Origin: Bythopirellula sp041737835
GTDB taxonomy: Bacteria > Planctomycetota > Planctomycetia > Pirellulales > Lacipirellulaceae
Length of the DNA stretch: 64,000 nt
NCBI GenBank assembly: GCA_041737835.1
Contig: JBGSQY010000030.1
Strand: one strand, 5' to 3'
The notes beneath the pieces were generated by a model that searched no databases, was not told the origin of the DNA, and was given only the letters and a program-made list of their open reading frames with translations. Positions 1 to 7,360 of the stretch are shown piece by piece. Numbering within the stretch: position 1 is the stretch's first letter; every line of letters begins with the position of its first letter. A program made the translations under genes and the position numbers.

Positions 1-354
1 GTCGCCGCAGCGCTCGGCAATCCTCGGGACGGAATCCCTAGTCCCACGTTCGTGTTAGTGAATGAATACCGCGCCGGCCGCCTGCCTGTTTATCACTTTG
101 ATACTTATCGCCTCCGCGATGAAGATGAGTTTCTGGAACTTGGCCCCGAGGAATATTTCTCAGGTGCGGGGGTGACGTTTGTCGAATGGGCCGACCGCTT
201 CGCCGAGATTCTGCCCAACGATTATCTGAAAATCGAAATTGCCCCCGTCGGCGAAACCGAACGGGAATTCACCATCACGGCGGTGGGAACGAAGTACGAT
301 CCGCTTGTGGAAGAATTAAGAAACCACGAAAAACAGAACCAATCGTCATCCTGA
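1..354 (+). CDS. tsaE: tRNA threonylcarbamoyladenosine biosynthesis ATPase TsaE (C-terminal part)
   Basis: The reading frame is open from the first base, so the N-terminus with the Walker A loop lies outside the window. What remains starts with the family-typical SPTFVLVNEY segment, then YHFDTYRL and FVEWADRF, which are the conserved core of TsaE/YjeE. TsaE is the ATPase partner of TsaB-TsaD in making the t6A37 modification of ANN-decoding tRNAs. The last residues (about RNHEKQNQSSS) are not typical of the family. They are encoded by the left arm of the intergenic palindrome at 321-486, which also supplies the TGA stop. The gene faces hslU convergently. Confidence 0.9.
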   Translation, partial: VAAALGNPRDGIPSPTFVLVNEYRAGRLPVYHFDTYRLRDEDEFLELGPEEYFSGAGVTFVEWADRFAEILPNDYLKIEIAPVGETEREFTITAVGTKYDPLVEELRNHEKQNQSSS

Positions 355-486
355 GAGAGCCTAGGCGACCGAAGGATCTGGCCTGCAGCACCATCACGCG
401 ATGAGAGCGTGTGAAGACTGAAGCTAGATTCTTCGGGTCGCGGAACTCCCCTCAGAATGACAAGTACACATATCTTTCGTGGTTAA
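321..486. repeat. Nested palindromic element between tsaE and hslU
   Basis: The inner arms are 345-379 (GTCATCCTGAG...GAAGGATCT) and 426-462, whose reverse complement begins GTCATTCTGAG and ends GAAGAATCT. The outer arms are AACCACGAAA near 322 and TTTCGTGGTTA at 475-485. The tsaE stop (352-354) lies in the left arm and the hslU stop (483-485) in the right outer arm, so the element fills the whole convergent gap. It looks like a non-autonomous MITE or REP-type repeat. It could also act as a bidirectional terminator or mRNA stabiliser. Confidence 0.7.
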
Positions 487-1829
487 AGAATATACTTACT
501 CTGATCCTCATCCTGCACGATATCCGCCAGGCGCTCTTTCACATACGCCGCGTTGATTTCCACGCGGCCCATCTTCATGTCCGGCGCGGCAAAGCTCAGT
601 TCTTCCAGCAGCCGCTCCAAGATAGTATGCAATCGCCGCGCGCCGATGTTCTGCGTCTTTTGATTGACCTGAAACGCAAATTCGGCCAGAGCCTCGATCG
701 CGTCGGTCTTGAAATCAACGTCGACCCCTTCGGTCTGCATCAGGGCCACATATTGCTTGGTCAGCGCGTTGCGTGGTTCGGAAAGAATCCGCACGAAATC
801 GTCCTTCACCAACGCTTCCAACTCCACGCGAATCGGAAAGCGTCCTTGTAGCTCCGGCATCAGGTCGCTCGGTTTGGTCGTGTGAAACGCCCCCGCCGCG
901 ATGAACAGCACGTGATCTGTTTTCACATAGCCATACCGCGTTTGCACGGTCGTTCCTTCAACAATCGGCAGCAAATCACGCTGCACACCCTGCCGCGATA
1001 CGTCCGCCCCGCGACCTCCATCGCTCGCGACCACTTTATCGAGTTCGTCGATAAAGATCATGCCCGTGTTCTCGGCAAGCTCCACCGCCTGGGCATTCAC
1101 CTTTTCTTGATTGATGAGCGCCTCGCACTCCTGATCGAACAGCACCTTGCGAGCTTCGGCGACCGTCATCTCGCGGCGGGAGACATTCTTCGGCAGGATT
1201 TTTTCGAGCATCCCCTGCATATCGAAATCCATCGTGTCGCCGCCGGGACCAGCCAACCCCGGAATCATCATCGCGTGGGCCTTTTGCTCGATCGTGATCT
1301 CGACGTTGCGATTCTCAAGCTCGCCGCCAACAAGCATCGCTCGCATCTTTTCACGTGTCCGCTCGAAGCGTTCCGGCGAATCCACACTGTCCGCCCCTAC
1401 GTCGAACGACGACGGCATCGGCGCAAGCATATCCAGTAGCCGCTCCGTCACACGCCGCTCGGCTTCTTCCTTAACGTTGGTCATTTCGCGTTCGCGAACC
1501 AAGCCGATTGCGTTCTCGACCAACTCGCGAACCATGCTCTCCACGTCGCGGCCATAGTAACCGACTTCCGTGTATTTGGTCGCTTCGATTTTGATAAACG
1601 GCGCACCGGTCAAATTCGCCAGCCGCCGCGCGATCTCGGTCTTGCCGACGCCGGTGGGGCCAATCATCAGAATATTTTTCGGAGCGACTTCTTTGCGCAT
1701 CTCGTCGTCGAGTTGCTGCCGCCGCCAACGGTTACGCACCGCGATCGCCACCGCACGCTTCGCGTCGGCCTGGCCGACGATATGGCGGTCGAGATGTTCC
1801 ACAATTTCGCGCGGGGTCAGATTCTTCAC
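483..1829 (-). CDS. hslU: ATP-dependent protease ATPase subunit HslU
   Basis: HslU is the AAA+ unfoldase that feeds substrates into the HslV peptidase in the cytoplasm. The 448 aa protein matches the family length. The Walker A loop GPTGVGKT is at residues 57-64, Walker B is in MIFIDELDKV, and the acidic I-domain lies between them. The C-terminus ends SKYIL, like the family tails that insert into HslV and activate it. Its start overlaps the hslV stop by 4 bases (ATGA), so the two are translationally coupled in the order hslV-hslU. Confidence 0.97.
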   Translation of the reverse strand: MKNLTPREIVEHLDRHIVGQADAKRAVAIAVRNRWRRQQLDDEMRKEVAPKNILMIGPTGVGKTEIARRLANLTGAPFIKIEATKYTEVGYYGRDVESMVRELVENAIGLVREREMTNVKEEAERRVTERLLDMLAPMPSSFDVGADSVDSPERFERTREKMRAMLVGGELENRNVEITIEQKAHAMMIPGLAGPGGDTMDFDMQGMLEKILPKNVSRREMTVAEARKVLFDQECEALINQEKVNAQAVELAENTGMIFIDELDKVVASDGGRGADVSRQGVQRDLLPIVEGTTVQTRYGYVKTDHVLFIAAGAFHTTKPSDLMPELQGRFPIRVELEALVKDDFVRILSEPRNALTKQYVALMQTEGVDVDFKTDAIEALAEFAFQVNQKTQNIGARRLHTILERLLEELSFAAPDMKMGRVEINAAYVKERLADIVQDEDQSKYIL

Positions 1830-2359
1830 TTGATCTCTTCAATTGTGATGTGTCGGTTGGAATAAACGCAAATCTCGCCGGAAATTTCGAGCCCGGCCCG
1901 TACGATCTCGGCGGCTGACAAATTGCTGTGCTTAATGAGTGCCCGCGCGGCCGACAGCGCATAGTTCCCGCCCGAGCCGATGCCGATAATGCCGTCGCTC
2001 GGTTGAATGACGTCGCCCGTGCCGGAAACGAGCAGCGAATGCTCGGCGTTCACCACCGCCACGAGCGCTTCGAGCCTTCTCAACGCGCGATCCATTCGCC
2101 ACTCCTTGGCCAACTCCGTACATGCCCGCGGCAGATTCGAGGGATGATCCTTCAACTTCCCTTCGAGCCGTTCCATCAAGGCAAAGGCGTCGGCCGCTGC
2201 ACCAGCAAAACCAACCAGCACTTTGTCGTCCATCAAACGACGAATCTTGACGGCATCGCTCTTCACGACGGTTTGACCCATCGTCACTTGGCCGTCGCCC
2301 CCGATGGCAACTTGCCCGTTATGCCGGACGGTAAGAATGGTGGTCGAACGAATTTTCAT
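1826..2359 (-). CDS. hslV: ATP-dependent protease peptidase subunit HslV
   Basis: This is the proteasome-like Ntn-hydrolase that forms the double-hexamer core of the HslUV protease. The 177 aa protein begins with a five-residue leader (MKIRS) before TTILTVRHNG, so Thr6 should become the N-terminal nucleophile after processing; in E. coli only Met is removed. GDGQVTMG, the FAGAAADAF stretch and IGIGSGGNYA are conserved family segments. It is the first gene of the hslVU pair. Upstream lies only a small palindrome and a short gene on the same strand. Confidence 0.96.
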   Translation of the reverse strand: MKIRSTTILTVRHNGQVAIGGDGQVTMGQTVVKSDAVKIRRLMDDKVLVGFAGAAADAFALMERLEGKLKDHPSNLPRACTELAKEWRMDRALRRLEALVAVVNAEHSLLVSGTGDVIQPSDGIIGIGSGGNYALSAARALIKHSNLSAAEIVRAGLEISGEICVYSNRHITIEEIK

Positions 2360-2464
2360 AAAGGCTCAATCAGGCTTGCTACTCAAATTGAATGTAAGCA
2401 AATCATTTTCGCTCACATCCCCAAACCTGCCAAGGGGCTTGAATATTGCCCGAAGAAGTTGTGG

Positions 2465-2517
2465 ACCACGAATCACACGAATAAATCAAATTCGCTATAT
2501 TCGTTAGGATTCGTGGT
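2465..2517. repeat. ACCACGAAT-type palindrome
   Basis: Arms 2465-2482 (ACCACGAATCACACGAAT) and 2499-2517 (ATTCG...GATTCGTGGT) are near-perfect inverted repeats around an AT-rich loop. The element lies between the small zinc-ribbon-like gene and hslV. The ACCACGA arm also occurs at 321-330, 2744-2750 and, as a fragment, at 3502-3509, so this is a dispersed motif. Confidence 0.6.
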
Positions 2518-2550
2518 TACTTCCACTTTGTGTACTTCGTGGCTTTGTGG

Positions 2551-2733
2551 TCAATCTTCTTTCGGCAGCTTCTTTGGCTTGCACAGCCACTTCTTCGCAT
2601 TCGCAGCGCGGCCACATTTTGTGCAGCCATACGTCGGCTCAACCACGATCTTCGCCAACAGGCCAAAATGATTTTCGAGCTGCGACTTCGTCCAGTGGCA
2701 AATCTCTTTCGTGGGTTCGGGTTTGTCGCTCAT
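2551..2733 (-). CDS. Small cysteine-motif protein, function unknown
   Basis: A 60 aa protein starting at MSDKPEPTKE and ending KPKKLPKED. It contains a CTKC pair near its middle and a lone Cys (WLCKPKK) near the end, which suggests a small metal-binding knuckle. The longer upstream reading frame begins with hydrophobic sequence derived from the neighbouring repeat, so the internal ATG at 2731-2733 is the better start. I do not recognise a family. Its compact size and charged tail fit a real cytosolic mini-protein, but there is no functional evidence. Confidence 0.55.
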   Translation of the reverse strand: MSDKPEPTKEICHWTKSQLENHFGLLAKIVVEPTYGCTKCGRAANAKKWLCKPKKLPKED

Positions 2734-2743
2734 TAAAAAATTC

Positions 2744-2832
2744 ACCACGATGGCACAAAGGTGGCACGAAGAACAAATAAAGAAAAATGGCAACCGAACT
2801 AAACTTTGTGATCTTCGTGCCTTTGTGGTTAT
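2744..2832. repeat. Imperfect inverted repeat with GGCACGAAG arms
   Basis: The left arm (2744-2775) reads ACCACGA..GGCACAAAGG.GGCACGAAGA. The right arm (2803-2832) is ACTTTGTGATCTTCGTGCC followed by TTTGTGGTTATT. They pair imperfectly around an A-rich loop. The element fills the divergent gap between the small cysteine protein and the isochorismatase-fold gene and is related to the ACCACGA repeats at 321 and 2465. Confidence 0.55.
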
Positions 2833-2910
2833 TGTACTCCGCGAATATCATGAGTGTCAGCTTGGCGTATCTTTCAAATCTTAAATCTCAAATCGTAAAT
2901 CTTACATCCC

Positions 2911-3489
2911 ATGCCTCTCCCCAAATCCCCTGAGCTCATGCGACCCGCCGACACGGCCCTGCTGGTGATCGACGTCCAAGAACGGTTGCTTGCCGTGCAA
3001 GCCGTTGCCGCGCGGATTACCTGGAATATTCGCCGACTGCTCGATGGCGCGAAGATTCTCGGCGTCCGCATCGCCTGCACCGAACAGTATGCCGAGAAGC
3101 TCGGCCCCACCGCGCCAATTCTCGCCCAGCGGTTGACGAGCGCAGCCGTAAGCAAGATGACGTTCAGTTGCGGCTCGTGCAGTGCGATCTTCGACGATTG
3201 GCAAGCGGCCGGCATCGAGCGCGTCGTCGTCTGCGGCATCGAAACCCACGTCTGTGTCCAGCAAACGGTCCTCGATCTGTTAGCCGCGGGCTATCAGACG
3301 TTCGTGGTCGCCGATGCCGTGGGATCGAGATTCCCCATCGACCACGAAATCGCACTCAAACGTATGGAAGCCTCGGGTGCACTACTCACTACGACCGAAG
3401 CCGCCCTCTTCGAATGGTGCCACCAAGCCGGCACACTGGAGTTTAAGGAGATTAGCAAGTTGGTAAAAGAATGCGAGCCGTCAGCGTAA
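2911..3489 (+). CDS. Isochorismatase-like cysteine hydrolase
   Basis: A 192 aa single-domain protein of the isochorismatase/nicotinamidase superfamily. The expected catalytic triad is visible: Asp21 in LLVIDVQE, Lys82 in SKMTFS, and Cys115 in GIETHVC, which follows the usual cis-peptide motif. The family hydrolyses amides or vinyl ethers through a Cys-linked intermediate. The substrate cannot be told from the sequence, and the metal-binding residues of true nicotinamidases are not evident. It is likely monocistronic: the gene before it is on the other strand, and an arginine-metabolism pair follows convergently. Confidence 0.88.
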   Translation: MPLPKSPELMRPADTALLVIDVQERLLAVQAVAARITWNIRRLLDGAKILGVRIACTEQYAEKLGPTAPILAQRLTSAAVSKMTFSCGSCSAIFDDWQAAGIERVVVCGIETHVCVQQTVLDLLAAGYQTFVVADAVGSRFPIDHEIALKRMEASGALLTTTEAALFEWCHQAGTLEFKEISKLVKECEPSA

Positions 3490-3585
3490 GCGCCCGGAAT
3501 TAACCACGATATACACGAATAAATTTAGCCCCGGATGATTGCGAGGTCCTGCCGAGCACACACCCGGGGGCAGCAGTGTCATTAA

Positions 3586-4413
3586 CTATGACGCCCTCCA
3601 CCCCGCCGCTTCTTCTCCGTCGAGTCGTAACGTGAGGCACTTCGCACTGCCGCCGGCTTTCACGAATTCAGAAAGCGGCGTCTCGATCGGCGTGTAACCA
3701 AGCAAACGCAAAAGTTCGTGCAGATTCGGACAGCCGGTGTTCGTGACCACCGTTTTGCCGACGACCACCGCATTGCAGGCAAAGCTGCGCGCCTCGGCTT
3801 CCTCGATGGCGTGCAGATGCGGAACGTGTTCGGTGAGGACCTTCTGGCCGTAGTCGTCGAACGCGCCGGGGAAGTAGATCGCTTCACCGGGAGCCAGCGG
3901 ACAGAAACAGGTGTCGAGATGGTAATAGTAAGGATCAACCAGTTCCAATGGCAGAACGCGCACGCCCAGCGTTTCGCCGATTTGCTGGTGACCCCGGGCA
4001 TCGCTCCGCATGCGATAGCCGGCGAATAAGGTGTCGCCACAAAACAATGCATCGCCCGCCCCCTCGAAAAACATCCCACCCGGAGGGTAGTTAACGCGCC
4101 ATCCGTTAGTTTCGAGCCACGCACGAAAGTGAGGTTCCTCGCCCTGGCGCTGCGGATGTTTGAAGTGGGCCAGTACGGCGGAATCACGAAACACGAGCGC
4201 CGCATTGGCCGTGAACACGAGATCGGGCAGTCCTTCCACAGCGGGGACTTCGGAGATCATCGCCCCGGTGCCGGCGAGGATCGCCCGAAGATCAGCCCAT
4301 TGCTCGTTCGCCAGCGCGTGATCGGCCTGCCGTGCGGTGCTCATCCACGGATTGATTTCATAGTGGATGCCGTAGTGCGTCGGCGGGCACATGAGGATGT
4401 GAGGTGTAGACAT
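3586..4413 (-). CDS. Guanidine-group-modifying hydrolase, arginine dihydrolase/DDAH-like
   Basis: A 275 aa pentein-fold protein of the amidinotransferase/DDAH/arginine deiminase superfamily. Visible active-site elements are DLVFTAN (64-70), FEGAGD (116-121), His165 in YHLDTC, and the nucleophile Cys259 in GGSAKCLTL. The N-terminus carries EINPWM, which resembles the N-terminal domain of cyanobacterial ArgZ/AgrE (arginine dihydrolase, arginine to ornithine plus CO2 and ammonia). The next gene upstream on the same strand encodes a LOR/SDH protein, the other half of AgrE. I therefore infer arginine dihydrolase rather than DDAH, but this is not proven by sequence. It is probably co-transcribed with that gene across a 47-base gap holding a palindrome. 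Confidence 0.8.
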   Translation of the reverse strand: MSTPHILMCPPTHYGIHYEINPWMSTARQADHALANEQWADLRAILAGTGAMISEVPAVEGLPDLVFTANAALVFRDSAVLAHFKHPQRQGEEPHFRAWLETNGWRVNYPPGGMFFEGAGDALFCGDTLFAGYRMRSDARGHQQIGETLGVRVLPLELVDPYYYHLDTCFCPLAPGEAIYFPGAFDDYGQKVLTEHVPHLHAIEEAEARSFACNAVVVGKTVVTNTGCPNLHELLRLLGYTPIETPLSEFVKAGGSAKCLTLRLDGEEAAGWRAS

Positions 4414-4428
4414 GGGAAATCTCTTAAG

Positions 4429-4450
4429 CCCAGGGATTGCAATCCCTGGG
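4429..4450. repeat. Perfect 22-bp palindrome
   Basis: CCCAGGGATTG is followed directly by its reverse complement CAATCCCTGGG. It lies between the LOR/SDH gene stop and the guanidine-hydrolase start on the same strand. It could be a cruciform or operator-like site, or the remnant of a dispersed palindromic repeat. No T-tract follows, so it is not a clear terminator. Confidence 0.7.
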
Positions 4451-4460
4451 CGTGTAAGTG

Positions 4461-5723
4461 TTACGATTGTTCCTCAAGCCGTTTGACTTCGCTCACGAGC
4501 GCACGCAGGAACGGTTCGACATCGGTCACGAGGCCGACCGTTTGAAAACTTCCGCGGTCGTTGAGTTTGATGACCGTCGAGGGATTAATGTCGACGCACA
4601 CAACTTTCACGCTCGCGGGGAGGATGTTCCCGACGGCGATGGAGTGCAGCGTCGTGGCGATCATCAAGCAGAATGTTACATCGCGAATGGCGGCCCGCAT
4701 GAGTCGTTGGTTGTCCAACGCGTCGGTGATCACATCCGGCAACGGGCCATCATCGCGGATGCTGCCCGACAGGATGAAATCGACATTGTTTTTGATGCAC
4801 TCATACATAATGCCCGATTTGACAACGCCTTGGTCAACAGCGGCTTTGATCGAGCCAATTCGGCGGATGCGGTTGATCGCCCGCAGGTGGTGTTCGTGGC
4901 CGGCATCGGCGAGGCTCCCTTCGCTAATGTTCACGCCGAGGCTCGTGCCGAAGATCGCTTGCTCGATGTCGTGGGTTGCTAAGGCATTCCCCGCGAAAAG
5001 CTTGTGGATGTATCCGCCGCGGATCAATTCGCCGACCAGCGCACCGCTGCCGGTGTGGACAATGGCCGGTCCACCCACGAGCAAGGACTTGCCCGGGCCA
5101 TTGCGATTCTCGAACAGCAGTTGTGCGATCTGCCGGATGACGACCCCTTTGGGTTTCTCGGTCGAGACCGCGCTGTTCATAAAGGCGAAGGCGTGATCCT
5201 GCTGGGCGCGTTCCAACGGAAAAACCCGCACCCCCGCGTGGCCCAAAACAATCGGCATGCCGACTTCCACGTCGGACATCGCCACGCACCGCGCGGCGTT
5301 GGTTTTGGGATCGACCGTGATCCCGCAATCCATCTCCTGAAGCGCGACAGGATTCCATTTGCCGTCGAGGCGGACTTCGGTTTCCTGGTTGGTCGTGCTG
5401 TAGAAACCTTCGGGGAACGCGCCGGCGATATCGGCCTCGACCAACCGGCAGTCGGTTCCCGCCGTGGGGACCGCGCCATGATCGGCAATTTGGGCAAGGA
5501 TCGTTTGCAGGGCGTCCTCGGTCTCGGCACGAACTTCGACCAGCGCGTAGCTGGGGTCGGAGCGTTCCTGGCCGATGCTGATGTGCTTAATCCGAAAGTG
5601 CCCACCGAGGGTCGTGATTTGGTCCAAAACCTTGGGCAGGATGAGGCTGTCGATGATGTGGCCGCGGACGTCAACGTCTTCGACCGGCCCATGCTGTTCG
5701 GCGGCGGTGGTTTCCAGCGTCAT
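4461..5723 (-). CDS. LOR/SDH bifunctional-domain protein (TIGR00300 type), probable ornithine cyclodeaminase
   Basis: A 420 aa protein starting MTLETTAAEQ; the frame extends 70 codons further upstream without family-like sequence. The N-terminal part, with RGHIIDSLILPKVLD and HISIGQERSD, matches the LOR/SDH domain. The C-terminal part has a Rossmann-like region, including SGSIRDDGPLPDVI and VCVDINPSTVIKL. In archaea and in cyanobacterial AgrE this family converts ornithine to proline with release of ammonia. Here it stands apart from, but directly upstream of, a guanidine-modifying hydrolase. Together they could form a two-polypeptide arginine to ornithine to proline route. The name follows family knowledge; the pathway is inference from adjacency. 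Confidence 0.85.
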   Translation of the reverse strand: MTLETTAAEQHGPVEDVDVRGHIIDSLILPKVLDQITTLGGHFRIKHISIGQERSDPSYALVEVRAETEDALQTILAQIADHGAVPTAGTDCRLVEADIAGAFPEGFYSTTNQETEVRLDGKWNPVALQEMDCGITVDPKTNAARCVAMSDVEVGMPIVLGHAGVRVFPLERAQQDHAFAFMNSAVSTEKPKGVVIRQIAQLLFENRNGPGKSLLVGGPAIVHTGSGALVGELIRGGYIHKLFAGNALATHDIEQAIFGTSLGVNISEGSLADAGHEHHLRAINRIRRIGSIKAAVDQGVVKSGIMYECIKNNVDFILSGSIRDDGPLPDVITDALDNQRLMRAAIRDVTFCLMIATTLHSIAVGNILPASVKVVCVDINPSTVIKLNDRGSFQTVGLVTDVEPFLRALVSEVKRLEEQS

Positions 5724-5945
5724 GAATTCACCTGGAGTGGCAAGAGGAGTCTTTGCAGGGAATTGTAGTCGTAAGTCCCACGGGAGTTGAGCCGAATCAA
5801 TCGAAAACCGACGAAACCGGGCCACAACGGCGTGTCTTTCCGAATTTGCGAAAACACCATATATTAAGGGGCTAACTGAATGACTTGGCCGCTTGCCCGA
5901 AACCGCGCGGTGATTTCGGCAAACGGTAATCAATATAAGTAAGCA

Positions 5946-7280
5946 ATGATGAACGAAGAAAACGAAAACGGTTCGCCCTGGGACTCACTGATCGGCGACC
6001 TGGGCGTGGAAATCCAACCCGAAGCACTTGAGCGCAAACAGCCAGCTCCCAAGGAATTGCCCAAGGTGGTCCAGGAGCGCAGCGAGGTTGCCCCTCCACC
6101 AGTCGCCCCGAGCGATTGGAGTGGCTTGGCGTCGTCCTTAGGTTTGGAAGTACCTCCCGAACCCGAACCAGTTCCCAAGAAGGCGGAACCCATCGCCAAG
6201 AAGCAGTCCGAACCACAACGGTCGGAAAAACCACGCGAGCCCAAAGCACGTGAAGAACGGGCACGAGAAGACAAACCACGTGAGGAACGACCTCGCGAGG
6301 AAAGATCTCGCAGCGATAAACCCCGCGAAGGTCGACCGCGGCCTGAGCGTTCGCGCTCCGACGATCGCGCCCGAGAGAAAAAGTCGGAACGCTCGGAAGA
6401 GCGCCCGCGTGGTCGTGGTGATCGCCGTCGTGAAAAGCCGGTGGAAGCTCAAGAGGAAATCGTGTTTGAGGAAGTCTTCGAAGAACACGATGAGTTGATT
6501 GAAGATACCGCCGCTCCTACCTCGGAACCCCAAACGGCAGAAGAGAAAGAGAAGCAGCGGATCTCGGGCGAGGCGGCACGCAGCGCGTTCGATGCCCTGT
6601 TCTCGGCCGACGCTGTGAATTGGGGAAGCGCGTTTGTTTCGCCGCGGACGAATGTTGAATCATCCTTCTTGTTCACCGAAGGTGAAGAAGCCGTTTTCGC
6701 CGAGGACATCCCCGACAAATCTCAAGATGACGAGGACGAAGAAGAAGCCTCGGATGAGACTAAGAAACGTCCCCGCCGACGCCGACGTGGTGGACGTGGT
6801 CGGGGCCGCGGCAGACGCGGTGAACAAGATGAGAAATCCGAAGATGATGTCGAACTCGAAGAAGGAACTTCTATCGACGACGAGGAAGCTGGTGACTCTG
6901 AAAGTGCGGACACCGATGGCGAGTCCACCGAGGAAGGGGATGAACGGCCCGAGAAGCGTCGACGTCGCCGACGACCGCGAGGACGGGGCCGTCGAGATGA
7001 AGAGGGTGAAACCTCAAATGAGGAAGAGGACACGCAGGTCCGCCGCCGAGTTGCTGCCCACGTCGACGACGAGGGTGACGATGACGACGATGATGATGAA
7101 ATGGATGGCGATGGCGATGACGAAGCCCGCAGTGGTCATCGCAATTTGCCAACCTGGAACGACGCCATTGGCGTGATCGTCGATGGCAATCTGGCCCAGC
7201 GGAGCAAGGCACCCGCCAAACCGCAGAATTCTTCGTCCCGAGGCCGCAGTCGCGGAGGCCGCCGGCATAAAAAGTCGTAG
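5946..7280 (+). CDS. Intrinsically disordered, highly charged protein with RGG-like patch
   Basis: A 444 aa protein composed largely of Arg, Glu, Asp and Pro, with alternating basic (RPRRRRRGGRGRGRGRR) and acidic (DDEGDDDDDDDEMDGDGDD) blocks. It has no signal peptide. The N-terminus holds a short motif twice: PWDSLIGDLGVEIQPE (11-26) and DWSGLASSLGLEVPPE (57-72), pattern W-x-x-L-x-x-x-L-G-x-E. A more ordered stretch near residues 200-250 (FDALFSADAVNWGSAF) may be a third related module. RGG-rich acidic/basic proteins often bind RNA or nucleoprotein complexes, but no known domain is recognised. It ends RSRGGRRHKKS. Likely monocistronic, diverging from the LOR/SDH gene. Confidence 0.8.
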   Translation: MMNEENENGSPWDSLIGDLGVEIQPEALERKQPAPKELPKVVQERSEVAPPPVAPSDWSGLASSLGLEVPPEPEPVPKKAEPIAKKQSEPQRSEKPREPKAREERAREDKPREERPREERSRSDKPREGRPRPERSRSDDRAREKKSERSEERPRGRGDRRREKPVEAQEEIVFEEVFEEHDELIEDTAAPTSEPQTAEEKEKQRISGEAARSAFDALFSADAVNWGSAFVSPRTNVESSFLFTEGEEAVFAEDIPDKSQDDEDEEEASDETKKRPRRRRRGGRGRGRGRRGEQDEKSEDDVELEEGTSIDDEEAGDSESADTDGESTEEGDERPEKRRRRRRPRGRGRRDEEGETSNEEEDTQVRRRVAAHVDDEGDDDDDDDEMDGDGDDEARSGHRNLPTWNDAIGVIVDGNLAQRSKAPAKPQNSSSRGRSRGGRRHKKS

Positions 7281-7305
7281 TCCCGTTTACGAATGAATAT
7301 TGAAC

Positions 7306-7360
7306 CGAGCCGGTTCGTTTCGACCAGACAATCCTATGTCCGGCGATGCGAACCGGCTCG
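7306..7360. repeat. 12-bp inverted repeat at the 5' end of the adenine deaminase gene
   Basis: CGAGCCGGTTCG (7306-7317) and CGAACCGGCTCG (7349-7360) are perfect reverse complements separated by 31 bases. The first possible ATG of the deaminase (7346) falls in the loop next to the second arm. The repeat could be the terminator of the upstream gene, although it lacks a T-tract, or a hairpin controlling ade expression. Confidence 0.6.

Noticed and set aside
5724..5933. A 70-residue N-terminal extension of the LOR/SDH protein
   Set aside because: The extension is Arg-rich and non-homologous; the family starts near MTLETTAAEQ.
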